From Mycolicibacterium wolinskyi (lineage in GTDB: Bacteria > Actinomycetota > Actinomycetes > Mycobacteriales > Mycobacteriaceae), in the NCBI RefSeq assembly GCF_002101965.1, contig NZ_LQQA01000030.1:62001-126000 (forward strand): a stretch of 64,000 nucleotides of DNA. Reading direction: 5' to 3'. Both the position numbers and the translations under genes were made by a program. This document shows, in pieces, positions 1 to 9,072 of the stretch. Each line of letters begins with the position of its first letter. Positions within the stretch are counted from its first letter, which is position 1. The notes under the pieces were generated by a model. That model saw nothing but the letters and a program-made list of their open reading frames with translations. It was not told the origin of the DNA and did not search any database.

Positions 1-472
1 TCCAGCATGCAACACCAGCACGTATCGCCCGTATGTCGTCGTCTACGTAGTCAGGAGGTGGGGACCCCTCGAGATGAGCGATCCTTAAGGTATAAAACAC
101 TGCTCGACGGGCCGTGAACGACAATGAAGCGCTCGGCGAGGCTGTCAGTTCAAGAGAAAGACCCGACTCCGTATTCTTGGGGATCGCGCCGATAACCGTC
201 CATGCTGTACTCTCGCCGTGGCGTTCAACCTGCCTCCAGGAATACTGACTCACGTTTGAGGCCACTAGGAGTGCGGTGCTAGTGACCCCAATTATCTCCG
301 CGAGGCGCATTTCGAAGATTATGCCCAAAGTCGACCTGATTCCGTCATATCGGACTTCGAGGATTTGCGCCTCGAGCAGGCTATCCTCCTCGGTAAATGG
401 GTTCACCAACGAGGCATTGTGGGCTCTCATTTGGCCTGTATCGGTGAAGAATAGTTCTTCTAAAGTCGCCAT
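1..472 (-). CDS. Putative immunity-like protein, partial (3' end outside window)
   Basis: An open frame reads on the minus strand from an ATG at 472 to the left edge without a stop, so at least 157 residues are present and the C-terminus is missing. It begins MATLEELFFTDTGQ and contains a stretch like RYDGIRSTLGIIFEMRLAE, then SAWTVIGAIP-type sequence and an acidic end (PPDYVDDDIRAI). This pattern resembles small actinobacterial proteins that often lie next to polymorphic toxins; that resemblance is from memory and not tested. Codon choice is less GC-rich (many A/T third positions) than in most neighbouring genes, which suggests recent transfer. It lies downstream, on the same strand, of the WXG100-toxin genes, so an immunity role is possible but inferred. 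Confidence 0.55.
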   Translation of the reverse strand, partial: MATLEELFFTDTGQMRAHNASLVNPFTEEDSLLEAQILEVRYDGIRSTLGIIFEMRLAEIIGVTSTALLVASNVSQYSWRQVERHGESTAWTVIGAIPKNTESGLSLELTASPSASLSFTARRAVFYTLRIAHLEGSPPPDYVDDDIRAIRAGVACW

Positions 473-497
473 AATCTCAATTCTCGCTTGAAGGTTT

Positions 498-749
498 ATG
501 CCAGCAGGCGTCTTTAACGGCAGGCCACGCCAAGATGCCATGCTGCAGGCCGTCGAGACCATGGCCGCGGCGGATACGCGTGTCGACGAGGTGAGGCTGG
601 TGACCTTTGGCCAGGCGTTGCATGACGGGGAGTGCGCTCAGATCGCTACTTTGGCCGTGACACCCGATTGTTGCGCCGGGATCGCTGCTCGGCTGAAGAC
701 ATTGACGTCTAATGTGCGACAGCGCTGTCCGTTGGGCGGGTCAGCTTAA
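498..749 (+). CDS. Small unassigned ORF, doubtful
   Basis: An 83-codon frame with mycobacterium-like third-position GC sits on the strand opposite to its neighbours. An in-frame stop lies only two codons upstream of its ATG, and its TAA shares a TTAA with the stop of the minus-strand gene ending at 746. There is no recognisable domain; two adjacent cysteines (DCCAG) and a C-terminal RQRCPLGG occur. It may be a remnant of a larger gene or spurious. No function is proposed. Confidence 0.3.
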   Translation: MPAGVFNGRPRQDAMLQAVETMAAADTRVDEVRLVTFGQALHDGECAQIATLAVTPDCCAGIAARLKTLTSNVRQRCPLGGSA

Positions 750-1015
750 CGATCTATCGGCCAGGCCAAAAGATAGGCTCCGACAGCATTGTCGATCGCC
801 ATGCCGCGCTCATTTGGTATGTGACCGGGTCCGAAGTTTTCGCTCAACGCTGCTGAGAGTGCGTCGATAACCGCGTCGCTCTGTTCGTTGGTGGGCCGCT
901 CGGCCGCCTGAAGTGAATGCAATAGCGTCGGATTCCGTTGCGCCAGTTCTTCTTCAATAACGGCACGCGCTTCATCTGAGATCGCGTCGAGAATATTACT
1001 CACGGAGTTCTCCAT
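746..1015 (-). CDS. Putative immunity protein of the adjacent toxin
   Basis: A small acidic protein of about 89 residues if translated from the ATG at 1015; an ATG at 1036 would add seven residues. Either start overlaps the 3' end of the upstream toxin gene (16 or 37 bp), so the two are translationally coupled. It is predicted helical, with no signal peptide and no membrane segment. I do not recognise its family. Position immediately after a C-terminal toxin domain, small size and acidic character are typical of cognate immunity proteins of polymorphic toxins, which bind and block the toxin in the producing cell. That role is inference from context only. Confidence 0.55.
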   Translation of the reverse strand: MENSVSNILDAISDEARAVIEEELAQRNPTLLHSLQAAERPTNEQSDAVIDALSAALSENFGPGHIPNERGMAIDNAVGAYLLAWPIDR

Positions 1016-2655
1016 CCGCCGCGGCTGGTTGCCCATGCCGTCACCACTTGTCCGTCTTTGTTTAAGACCACTATTGCGTCCTCGCCTACGTAGCGGTATG
1101 TACCACCGTAGTTGTCAGGGGTGAATCTGGGAGGTTGGGTGGGTTTGTCGACTGCGCTCTGTAACGCTTCGTCGCTTACGCCATGTCCGTCTCGAGTCAT
1201 TACTTGCTGGGCGCCGTGCTCTGTCATGCCAGAGATACTTTGTGGTGCTGGGAAAGGTGCTTCGTCGCTGGTCGTAGCCAGTGGCGGCTCGATCGGTTGA
1301 TCATGATCCGTCCCGTCTGGTGTGGTTGCGGGAGTGTCGTCTGCGCCGGTGGTCGGCGGCGTCGGCTGTTCAGGTGAGTCGCTGGGCAAGGGTTGTTCGC
1401 GGCCGACGGGTGCGGGCGTTGGATTTTCGACTGGCGCTGGTGTGGGGCGATCAACTGGCGGAGGATGGCTGGCGAGGTTGGCTGCGGCGTCATCGGCGCG
1501 GGCTTCGGCCGCGACAAGTGCCTTGGGGATGACGTTGTCACCGGTGAGGGCTGCCGCGCCTTCAAACGCCTCGCGTCCGAGAAGGGTCTTTAAACCATGC
1601 ATTCCGGCCTGTCCGAGTCCCTTGGCCGCTAACGCGGCTTCCGGCGCGCCGACCGCGGTGGTGACCGCGTTGAACAGGAGCTCGTCGTCGGGTGTGACTT
1701 TGCCTGGATCAGGCGTGTTGGTACTGACGAGCGTGCCACCTTTGAAGGTGTAGCTGGTTCCTTTGGCTTGATCGAAAAACTCGCCGGTTCCGTTCCTGAG
1801 TTGTCCATACACCTGATAGGGGACGCCATCGTGGGTGGTGTTGATCAGGAAATGGCCGTCCGGGGATACGGTGATCGACTTCGGATCGATCTGCGAATAG
1901 TCCGGGATGTTGCCGAGATCGTTGAGCGCGGCGGCTAGCTCACCTTTGAGCCTGCGGGCGGTGTTGTTTGCGGTGTCGAACTCCGACGTCCCCGGGGTGT
2001 TCATGGACATGGTCTTCAGGGCATCGTCTAGTTGTTTCTGTATCCCTTGAATTTTGGCCATCTGATCAACAACCGCCTGGTCAGTGGCGCGTTGCAGCTC
2101 AGAAAGGATTGCAGCGGGGCCGCCCGTGGCGCCTTGCTCGGCAGGTGTTTCGGGCTCCCCGCCGGCCGCCGCGTTCAACACGCGTGCCAGGTTTTCGTCG
2201 GCTTCTTGAGCGGCGGCCAGCAACGCCACGATGCGGTCTTCCAGATCGCGCATCTTGTCGGCTAGCTTCTTAACGTCGTCTTCTTCCCAGTCGGTGGTAT
2301 CCGGTGGGGTGATCGTGTTGGTCTCTAAGTTGATCGACACCGCCGGGTCGGCGGCGGCGTCTTCGAGGATGCTTTTCTGCTGATTCTTTACAGCGCGGAC
2401 GTCCCCGGCAGACTTCTTGGCCGCCATTGCAGCCAAGACATCGTTTTGAGCCGAGGAGTCGTGCTCAACGGCCGATTTCTCCAAGGCTTCTTTGGCGGCC
2501 TCGCCGGCTTCGCCATCCCAGTCCGCGATCGCGTGCGCCCCGCGCAGCTCGCCGGCCGCCGTTCCACTGTGTCGAGCGCGTTCGACAAGCGCTTCACTGA
2601 CTTCGTCGATCTGGCCGGGATCCCAATGATCCACATCGGCCATCGACAGGCTCAT
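1000..2655 (-). CDS. ESX-associated polymorphic toxin with C-terminal putative RNase domain
   Basis: A 551-residue protein. Residues 1-150 are helical and contain a WDGEAG turn, resembling WXG/ESX-associated N-termini. A central region (about 250-390) precedes a proline-rich linker (about 395-470, repeats of PTPAPV type). The last 75 residues carry HGAQQ, RDGHGVS and, near the C-terminus, a GEDAIVVLNKDGQVVTAW strand pair. This C-terminal pattern resembles the BECR-fold RNase toxins (DUF4258/colicin E5-D-like); this is a motif-level judgement. The gene lies 5 bp after a WXG100 gene and overlaps a small downstream gene that is probably its immunity partner. Type VII export of the toxin with the WXG100 protein is the likely job. 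An alternative start is the ATG at 2643. Confidence 0.65.
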   Translation of the reverse strand: MSLSMADVDHWDPGQIDEVSEALVERARHSGTAAGELRGAHAIADWDGEAGEAAKEALEKSAVEHDSSAQNDVLAAMAAKKSAGDVRAVKNQQKSILEDAAADPAVSINLETNTITPPDTTDWEEDDVKKLADKMRDLEDRIVALLAAAQEADENLARVLNAAAGGEPETPAEQGATGGPAAILSELQRATDQAVVDQMAKIQGIQKQLDDALKTMSMNTPGTSEFDTANNTARRLKGELAAALNDLGNIPDYSQIDPKSITVSPDGHFLINTTHDGVPYQVYGQLRNGTGEFFDQAKGTSYTFKGGTLVSTNTPDPGKVTPDDELLFNAVTTAVGAPEAALAAKGLGQAGMHGLKTLLGREAFEGAAALTGDNVIPKALVAAEARADDAAANLASHPPPVDRPTPAPVENPTPAPVGREQPLPSDSPEQPTPPTTGADDTPATTPDGTDHDQPIEPPLATTSDEAPFPAPQSISGMTEHGAQQVMTRDGHGVSDEALQSAVDKPTQPPRFTPDNYGGTYRYVGEDAIVVLNKDGQVVTAWATSRGGWRTP

Positions 2656-2660
2656 GGCGC

Positions 2661-2975
2661 CTACAGCCCCATCGCGGCGGCCTTCGCCTCGACGTCGGCG
2701 GCCTCGCTTTCGTCGGTGCTTGTGTAGTTAGCTGCCGCGGTTCGGTAATCCGCAGCATGCCTGATCATCTCGGTGTAGCGGGCTGAGGATTGTTCCTGCC
2801 ATTTCGCGGTCGCGCCGGCCAGCGCCGCGGCGCTGCTGCCCACCCAGCCCGCTTGGGCCGCGGCGATGCGGTCATGAACTGCAGCATGTGCCGCTCGCAA
2901 TCCATCAGCAGCCGTATCGATCCGACCGGCCGCCGTCGACACCGCGACCGCATCAACCTGTAACTCGTTCGCCAT
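2661..2975 (-). CDS. WXG100 family (ESAT-6-like) protein
   Basis: A 104-residue protein if started at the ATG at 2975, which has a GGGGG stretch at Shine-Dalgarno distance. It has two predicted helices separated by the turn W44-V-G46 and a C-terminal Y84-x3-D88 motif, the general type VII secretion signal. WXG100 proteins are exported as helical dimers by ESX systems. Only one esx-like gene is present; its partner is probably the helical N-terminus of the toxin encoded 5 bp downstream. No ESX core component (EccC, EccD, MycP) is in the window, so export must rely on machinery encoded elsewhere. The sequence is not close enough to EsxA/EsxB to assign a symbol. Confidence 0.85.
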   Translation of the reverse strand: MANELQVDAVAVSTAAGRIDTAADGLRAAHAAVHDRIAAAQAGWVGSSAAALAGATAKWQEQSSARYTEMIRHAADYRTAAANYTSTDESEAADVEAKAAAMGL

Positions 2976-3264
2976 CAAGAGACCCCCGTCTAGCGCACCC
3001 GACATTTGCTAGTTTGCTGACAAATTTATCAGTCCCAGATGGCGCCTCGACGCACGAATTCAGCTCATGGCCTTGGCATGGGTGGACGGCAGCGTGGTCA
3101 CTCGACAACGTGGCAGCGCACCCATGCGTTTGATCGATGAGTCGCGTTTGCTGGGCCCCTCCGCTCGGCACAGTCATGTTGGCTGTGCGGGGGATTGACC
3201 ACGCCAGGCTCAGGACCGACACGACGTGCTGTCGACTGTCGGTGCCACGCGTTAACCTCCCCGA

Positions 3265-6200
3265 GTGGACGCAGGACTGTACGAATCGCTGCTGACTGAA
3301 CGGCTCAACGGTGAGTTGCTGTGTCGACCTGACCTGCTCCCTGAGATCGCTGCCGTCGACGACGCCGAGCAGGCGTTGACTCTTGCGCGGCACCTCACGC
3401 CGCTCATCGAGCGCCGGCTGCGTGCGGCCGGCAACGCCGGGGCGCGGGCACAGTTGCTTCGCAACATACTCGAGGTGCTCGGCGACCCGGAGGCGGTCAC
3501 CGAGTCGTTGCACCAGGACGGCTCGGGCAATATCAGTCGACTCGAAGCTGTCATGCCTAAAACCCTTGGCGCACCGCAACTCCCACGTCCGGTCACACCG
3601 CTGTCCGACGCCGCTTTGTTGACCAATGCGCGCAAGGAGCCGACGCTCGCCGCGGAATTGCGGGCCGAACTCGGCAGCGCCGACCACGTCGATCTATTGT
3701 GCGCGTTCGTTAAATGGCAGGGACTGCGGCTGTTGGAGCGCGAGCTAACCGAGTTGCGCGAACGCGGGGTGCCGCTGCGCGTCATCACCACGACCTACTT
3801 GGGCGCGACTGATGCGCGTGCACTGGATGCGCTGGTCAACGAATTCGGCGCCGAGGTGCGCGTCAACTACGAGACTGATCGCACCCGGTTACACGCCAAA
3901 GCTTGGCTGCTCCGTCGTAACACGGGCTTTCATACCGCTTATGTCGGTTCGTCCAACTTGTCACACGCAGCGCTCGTTGACGGCCTGGAATGGAACGTGC
4001 GGCTGTCAGCTGTCTCGACTCCGCATCTGTTGGAGAAGTTCCGCGCCACTTTTGATTCCTACTGGGAGAACCGCGAATTCGAACGTTACCGGCCCCTCGA
4101 GGACGGCGACAAGTTGCGAGGCGCGTTGGAGGTCGCGTCTGGTAAGAAGCAACGTGACCCGTTGGCAATCACGCTATCCGGGTTGGAGGTGACAGCTAAG
4201 CCGTATCAAGCCGAGCTGCTCGAGCAACTCGATGCCGAACGTGTCCTACATGACCGCCACCGCAATCTTATTGTCGCCGCCACCGGCACCGGCAAGACCG
4301 TGATCGCCGCCCTGGACTACCGACGGCTGGTTCGTGAAGTGCATGGCCGCGACCTGACGCTGTTGTTCGTAGCGCATCGCAAAGAGATCCTTCAACAGGC
4401 ACGTCGGATGTATCAGGAGGTGCTCACTGACCCGTTGTTTGGGGAGATACTCGTGGATGGCGATCAGCCGACGCGGTGGCGCCACGTGTTCGCCAGTATC
4501 CAATCCCTCACTGTCGAACGGCTTTCCACAATCGAGCCGGATCGGTTCGACATCGTGGTGATAGACGAGTTTCACCATGCGCAGGCGGCGTCCTACCGTC
4601 GGCTGCTTGACCACATCGCGCCGATGGAGCTGCTCGGGCTGACGGCTACCCCGGAGCGCGGCGACGGCATCGATGTGCGGTCGTTCTTCGATGGACGGGT
4701 GGCTGCGGAGCTTCGGCTGTGGGATGCGCTCGAGCAGAACCTGCTGTGCCCGTTTCACTACTTCGGCATCCATGACGGCACGGACCTAGAGACGCTGCAG
4801 TGGAAACGCGGCGGATACGACTTGACCGAGCTGAGCGCGGTGTACACCGGAAACGATGCGCGCACACGTATCGTGCTCGACCAATTGCGGGACAAGGTCG
4901 CTGATCTCGGCGAGATGCGGGCGCTGGGGTTCTGTGTAAGTGTCGATCACGCCCGCTACATGACCGAACAGTTCGTTGCCGCAGGCATTCCCGCGCGAGC
5001 CATCGTAGGCATCGACGATTCCGCGGAGCGGCGCTCAGCCTTGGCCGCGTTGCGTAATCGGGACATCAACGTGCTATTCACGGTTGACCTGTTCAATGAG
5101 GGCCTCGACATCCCGCTGGTCGACACCGTGCTATTTCTCCGCCCGACCGAAAGCGCGACGGTATTCCTGCAACAGCTCGGACGCGGGTTGCGGCTCGCGC
5201 CTGGCAAGACTGTGTTGACGGCACTGGACTTTGTTGGTCATCAACGTCGCGAGTTCCGGTTCGACCAACGCTTCCGAGCGCTCACTGGGCTGGGACGCAA
5301 GCAACTGGAAAAGCAAGTGAAGGAAGGATTTCCTTTCCTGCCGTCGGGTAGCCAGATCGTGCTGGACTCGGTGGCGCGGGAACTCGTGCTCGAGAACGTG
5401 CGCCAGCAGGTGTCGCCGAAGAAAGCCGCGTTGGTATCGGAGATACGGGCGCATCCCGACGACCGGCTGGCCTCCTATCTGGAGGAATCAGGACGCGGGC
5501 TCGAAGACATCCTTCGCACGGATCGGTCATGGACAACTCTGTGCCGGGATGCCGGAAAGCTGGGGGAGCAGCGCGGGCCGCGTGAGACCGAGCTGGTCAA
5601 GCGGGTGAAGGCATTGGCCCATGTCGACGACCGGCGGCGCTGGGAGGCCTACCGCGCGCTCTTGCAGCATCAAGGTGCCGAGAGCGGTGTTGTCGGGGAG
5701 CGGCTGAGGGCCATGCTGTTCTACTCGCTGTTCCCCAATGGCAGTGGATTCAGCAGTCTCACAGAGGGGCTCAGTGCGCTTCATGGTGAAGCAGTGGCTG
5801 AGGAGATGCGCCAGGTGATCGACATCGCTTTCGATGGTGCCCACCGCAGCACGCATGAACTGTCGAACATGGGTGCCGACTTCGTCGACGTGCCGCTGGC
5901 CTTACACGCCAGCTACTCACGGGAGGAGATCCTCGCTGCACTCGGCTGGGTGTCCGATAAGCGGACGCCGGCCACCATGCGCGAGGGCGTGGCATGGTGC
6001 CCGGCCGTCAACGCTGACGCTTTCCTTATCACGCTGAAGAAGTCCGACACTGACTACTCGCCAACGACGATGTACCGCGACTTCGCGCTTAGTCCGGAAC
6101 TGTTCCACTGGGAGTCACAGTCGACGACGTCTTCGGCGTCACCAACCGGCCAGCGCTACATCCACCACCGCGAGCGTGGATCCCACATCCTGCTATTCGT

Positions 6201-6363
6201 GCGGGAGACCAAGACCAACGCGCTCGGCGCCGCGCCATACATCTTCCTCGGGCCGGCCGATTACGTGTCGCATGACGGCGACCGGCCGATGGCGATCACG
6301 TGGCGGTTGCGTCAGGCGATGCCGACGGAGGTGTATCTGGGGGCGCGGGCTGCGGTGGCATGA
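3265..6363 (+). CDS. PLD-like nuclease fused to SF2 helicase with DUF3427 domain
   Basis: A 1032-residue protein with a GTG start. A phospholipase-D-like nuclease domain lies at about 120-275, with H210-A-K212 followed by an SNLS element. An SF2 helicase core follows: Walker A GTGKT (about 341-345), the DEFH box (434-437), an LTATPERGDG motif, and a C-terminal helicase half with NEGLDIP and LQQLGRGLRL. Residues from about 690 to the end correspond to a DUF3427-type region. A single-HKD PLD domain would dimerise to cut nucleic acid. Such PLD-helicase-DUF3427 proteins are often stand-alone genes in defence-rich regions; here it sits beside a toxin/immunity module. The role is probably DNA restriction or repair, not established. 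No methylase is nearby. Confidence 0.85.
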   Translation: MDAGLYESLLTERLNGELLCRPDLLPEIAAVDDAEQALTLARHLTPLIERRLRAAGNAGARAQLLRNILEVLGDPEAVTESLHQDGSGNISRLEAVMPKTLGAPQLPRPVTPLSDAALLTNARKEPTLAAELRAELGSADHVDLLCAFVKWQGLRLLERELTELRERGVPLRVITTTYLGATDARALDALVNEFGAEVRVNYETDRTRLHAKAWLLRRNTGFHTAYVGSSNLSHAALVDGLEWNVRLSAVSTPHLLEKFRATFDSYWENREFERYRPLEDGDKLRGALEVASGKKQRDPLAITLSGLEVTAKPYQAELLEQLDAERVLHDRHRNLIVAATGTGKTVIAALDYRRLVREVHGRDLTLLFVAHRKEILQQARRMYQEVLTDPLFGEILVDGDQPTRWRHVFASIQSLTVERLSTIEPDRFDIVVIDEFHHAQAASYRRLLDHIAPMELLGLTATPERGDGIDVRSFFDGRVAAELRLWDALEQNLLCPFHYFGIHDGTDLETLQWKRGGYDLTELSAVYTGNDARTRIVLDQLRDKVADLGEMRALGFCVSVDHARYMTEQFVAAGIPARAIVGIDDSAERRSALAALRNRDINVLFTVDLFNEGLDIPLVDTVLFLRPTESATVFLQQLGRGLRLAPGKTVLTALDFVGHQRREFRFDQRFRALTGLGRKQLEKQVKEGFPFLPSGSQIVLDSVARELVLENVRQQVSPKKAALVSEIRAHPDDRLASYLEESGRGLEDILRTDRSWTTLCRDAGKLGEQRGPRETELVKRVKALAHVDDRRRWEAYRALLQHQGAESGVVGERLRAMLFYSLFPNGSGFSSLTEGLSALHGEAVAEEMRQVIDIAFDGAHRSTHELSNMGADFVDVPLALHASYSREEILAALGWVSDKRTPATMREGVAWCPAVNADAFLITLKKSDTDYSPTTMYRDFALSPELFHWESQSTTSSASPTGQRYIHHRERGSHILLFVRETKTNALGAAPYIFLGPADYVSHDGDRPMAITWRLRQAMPTEVYLGARAAVA

Positions 6364-6414
6364 TGACTGTGGGTCGATTCACCTGACACTTTCCGAGCGG
6401 GTCCCGATCCGGGT

Positions 6415-6428
6415 CTGAACGCGTTCAG
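6415..6428. repeat. Perfect 14-bp palindrome in a convergent intergenic gap
   Basis: CTGAACGCGTTCAG lies between the convergent helicase and gluconolactonase-like genes. There is no U-tract, so it is a weak candidate for a transcription end. I see nothing else in the 221-bp gap at 6364-6584. Confidence 0.3.
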
Positions 6429-6584
6429 CCGGTGCACGGCGTTGTTGTCGGTGGGCGTGTGTATACGTGACGCAGGGGCATTTCCGGGCTGCTTACGGTC
6501 GAAGGGGCAGGATGGCCAAGGTATCTGCGAAGCGTGTGCAGGAGCGCAACGCTGTCAAATGAAGGCGCTGTACGCGAAGTAACT

Positions 6585-7721
6585 TTAGGTCGCCCCATGG
6601 GTTTCGACATACAGCGCATAGAGCGAATGGGACGCCGCCATGTACAGCCGGTTGTTCTCCGGCCCGCCGAAGGTGAGGTTGGCGCACCGTTCGGGCAGGC
6701 GGATGAATCCGATCGCCTTGCCTTGTGGGTTGAACACCTTCACGCCGTCGAGATCATCGGGCTTGCCGCGGAGTTGGTAGACCTGACGGCCGCCGACGTC
6801 GGTCGGCTGTTCCTGGAGCGCACCGTTGCTACCCCAGCCGCACCAGAGATTGCCGTCGCGGTCGACGGTGAAACCGTCGAGCGCGCCCTGGTCGGCGGCG
6901 TCGATCAGCTTGGTCTTGTTGGAGACGGCGCCGTCGTTGGCGACGTCGTAGCTCCACAGGCTGCGGTTCGGGGTGGCCTTCCATTCGACGACGTAGAGCT
7001 TCTTCTCGTCGGGGGAGAAGGCTAGGCCGTTCGGATTGACCAGGTCGGTGATGACTGCCGTGATCTGCTTGTCCGGGGTGACGCGGTAGACGTTGGTGGT
7101 GGGTTGATCGGGCTCGGCGCGGCTGCCTTCCCATTCGCCATTGATCCCGAACAGCGGATCGGTGAACCAGATGGTGTCATCGGACTTCACGACGATGTCG
7201 TTGGGTGCGTTGAGGCGCTTGCCCTCGAAACTGTCGGCCAGCACCGTGATCTCGCCGTCCTTCTCAGTGCGGGTGACACGGCGCGTGGCCGAGTGCTCAC
7301 AGGTGACGAGCCGGCCCTGGCGGTCCCGCGCATTGCCGTTGGCGTAGTTGGCGGGGCTGCGGAACACCGAGAGGGTGCCGTCGTTTTCGTCGAACTTCAT
7401 GATCCGGTTGTTCGGAATGTCGCTGCAGAGAAGGTATCCGCCGTCGGGGAAGTAGGCCGGGCCCTCGGCCCAACGCATACCGGTGCCGACCTGCTCGAGT
7501 GTGCTCGAATAGATCCGGTACTTCGCGAAGCTCGGATCGAGGATCTCGACGGCCGGGTCGGGATAGCGCAGGTTCGGTCGGAACGAGGACGGCTCGGGCG
7601 GCGATGCGGGCAGCTGCGGCAACGACTGTGGTGGGGACGATTCCGAGCACGCGCTCGTGGCCATGGCGGCGGCCACGGTAGCTGCCGCGCCCAGGAGCAG
7701 GTTGCGCCGTGTGGTGTACAT
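6585..7721 (-). CDS. SMP-30/gluconolactonase-like exported lipoprotein
   Basis: A 378-residue protein. The N-terminus has a twin-arginine motif (TTRRNLLLGA, R5-R6), a hydrophobic stretch, and a cysteine at position 25 after ATSA, so Tat export with lipid attachment is likely. The body shows SMP-30/gluconolactonase features: an early GMRWAEGPAYFPDGGYLLCSDI segment, LNAPNDIVVKSDDTIWFTDP, and GALDGFTVDRDGNLWCGWG, which supply the usual Glu, Asn and Asp metal ligands of the six-bladed propeller. It probably hydrolyses a lactone at the cell envelope; the substrate is unknown. It stands alone, convergent with the helicase gene and divergent from the hypothetical gene at 7893. Confidence 0.85.
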   Translation of the reverse strand: MYTTRRNLLLGAAATVAAAMATSACSESSPPQSLPQLPASPPEPSSFRPNLRYPDPAVEILDPSFAKYRIYSSTLEQVGTGMRWAEGPAYFPDGGYLLCSDIPNNRIMKFDENDGTLSVFRSPANYANGNARDRQGRLVTCEHSATRRVTRTEKDGEITVLADSFEGKRLNAPNDIVVKSDDTIWFTDPLFGINGEWEGSRAEPDQPTTNVYRVTPDKQITAVITDLVNPNGLAFSPDEKKLYVVEWKATPNRSLWSYDVANDGAVSNKTKLIDAADQGALDGFTVDRDGNLWCGWGSNGALQEQPTDVGGRQVYQLRGKPDDLDGVKVFNPQGKAIGFIRLPERCANLTFGGPENNRLYMAASHSLYALYVETHGAT

Positions 7722-7892
7722 CGAATCTCTTTCAGTAGGGCCAGTATTGGCTCCGACCTGATTGTTAGCGTGAAATTACGCGCGATTCGGAGGGCGGTCT
7801 AATCCCTTTCCGGCATCGATCGATACCGCTGCGACATTGATCCGCGGGGCGAGTCAGCCGACATGTCACTGCCCCTGAGTAGCGTCCGCGTT

Positions 7893-9005
7893 ATGAGTGA
7901 CAAACGACGCGCGCGCCGGGCCAAACAGGACCGCCGAGATGCGCGGCGCGCGAAGAAGCGCAACCTGGAAAACCGTGCCGAACCGACGCTCACGGACATC
8001 GTGCGCCGCGCCATGGCGCGTGGGCATCCTGCTTATCTGCTGGACTTGGCCAGCAGGGCGATCCACGCGGCGCAGTGGGATACGAGCCGGCTGGACAACA
8101 TCCTGACCAACTTGATCGGCATGCGGAACCGGGAGACGACGGCGTTGCTGGCCGTAGTTGCCGAACTTCTCGTCGACGAACCAGCGGCACAGCTCCGGTG
8201 CCGACAGGAGCTCGCGGAACGCAACGAGCATCTGCCGCGATGGATCAGTGCCCTACCGCGGGTCGAGGCGTACCGGGCCGTGCGCCGAACCCATGTGCTC
8301 GGCGATGCCGACGAACTCGTCATCGGTGCGCGCCTCGACGGTCACCATGAGTTGACGGTAGCGGTTGAGATCGACCACAACATGTTGTCGGGAATTGTCG
8401 ATGGCGGCGTGGTGCCGGATCCGATCGACGAGGCACTCGCGCGGGTGGCCGAATCCAGCACCGATACCGATGTTGTCGAGATGAGCCTGGCTGACGCGCG
8501 AGCGTGGATCGAAAATGCGTTCATCAAGCCAACATTCATGCCGACGGCCGACAACTGGCCGCTGTACCGGCCACTGGTGCAGTGGTTGGTGCAGCGACTG
8601 CCTGAAGGTGGTACGCACCGGTCACGGGCGGTGGACTGGAAGGCGGCCGAGGAGCTGTGCGACGCGTTCTTCGCGACCGATGCCGCGGCGCCGTTCACCG
8701 ACCACAGCCATCGGGACTTGCTGCTAGAACTCCTCGATGATGATCGGGATCCGTCTCGGTGGAGTGCGGCGCGTGTGGAAGGAGCGATCGGCGGCACGCA
8801 GTACTTCGACGACTGGATTCCGTTGGAGGTAGCGCTGGACGCCCCCGACTTGTTGCGCGCGTTCATCCCATTCGCTCACGCGCAGAGTGGGATTCGAGAC
8901 GAGTTGACGTCGCAGACCGTCGCCGTGCTCGACGAGCTCAGGTCGAGTTACAAGCGCGAGATGCTGAGCCAGGCGGAATACTTGGGCCTCGACGACGCGG
9001 TGTAA
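7893..9005 (+). CDS. Hypothetical protein with basic N-terminus
   Basis: A 370-residue protein from the ATG at 7893 (an in-frame ATG at 7863 would add ten residues). The first 40 residues are strongly basic (KRRARRAKQDRRDARRAKKR); the rest is mixed helical with several acidic segments. I recognise no catalytic motif. The bases just upstream and the first codons are repeated almost exactly at 17324-17374, so a paralogue once existed or a common 5' module is shared. The C-terminal half (WKAAEELCDAFFATD, LLELLDDDRDPSRWSAARVEGAI) looks like a globular regulatory domain. Function unknown. Confidence 0.7.
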   Translation: MSDKRRARRAKQDRRDARRAKKRNLENRAEPTLTDIVRRAMARGHPAYLLDLASRAIHAAQWDTSRLDNILTNLIGMRNRETTALLAVVAELLVDEPAAQLRCRQELAERNEHLPRWISALPRVEAYRAVRRTHVLGDADELVIGARLDGHHELTVAVEIDHNMLSGIVDGGVVPDPIDEALARVAESSTDTDVVEMSLADARAWIENAFIKPTFMPTADNWPLYRPLVQWLVQRLPEGGTHRSRAVDWKAAEELCDAFFATDAAAPFTDHSHRDLLLELLDDDRDPSRWSAARVEGAIGGTQYFDDWIPLEVALDAPDLLRAFIPFAHAQSGIRDELTSQTVAVLDELRSSYKREMLSQAEYLGLDDAV

Positions 9006-9072
9006 CGAACGCTGTGTGCGGACAATGCATCCCGCGTAGCGCCGGGCCTTCTTGTCCTTTAGACGGATAGCG

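Noticed and set aside
2953..3687. 244-codon minus-strand frame over the helicase start
   Set aside because: It overlaps the WXG100 start region and the helicase N-terminus, and carries no known domain.
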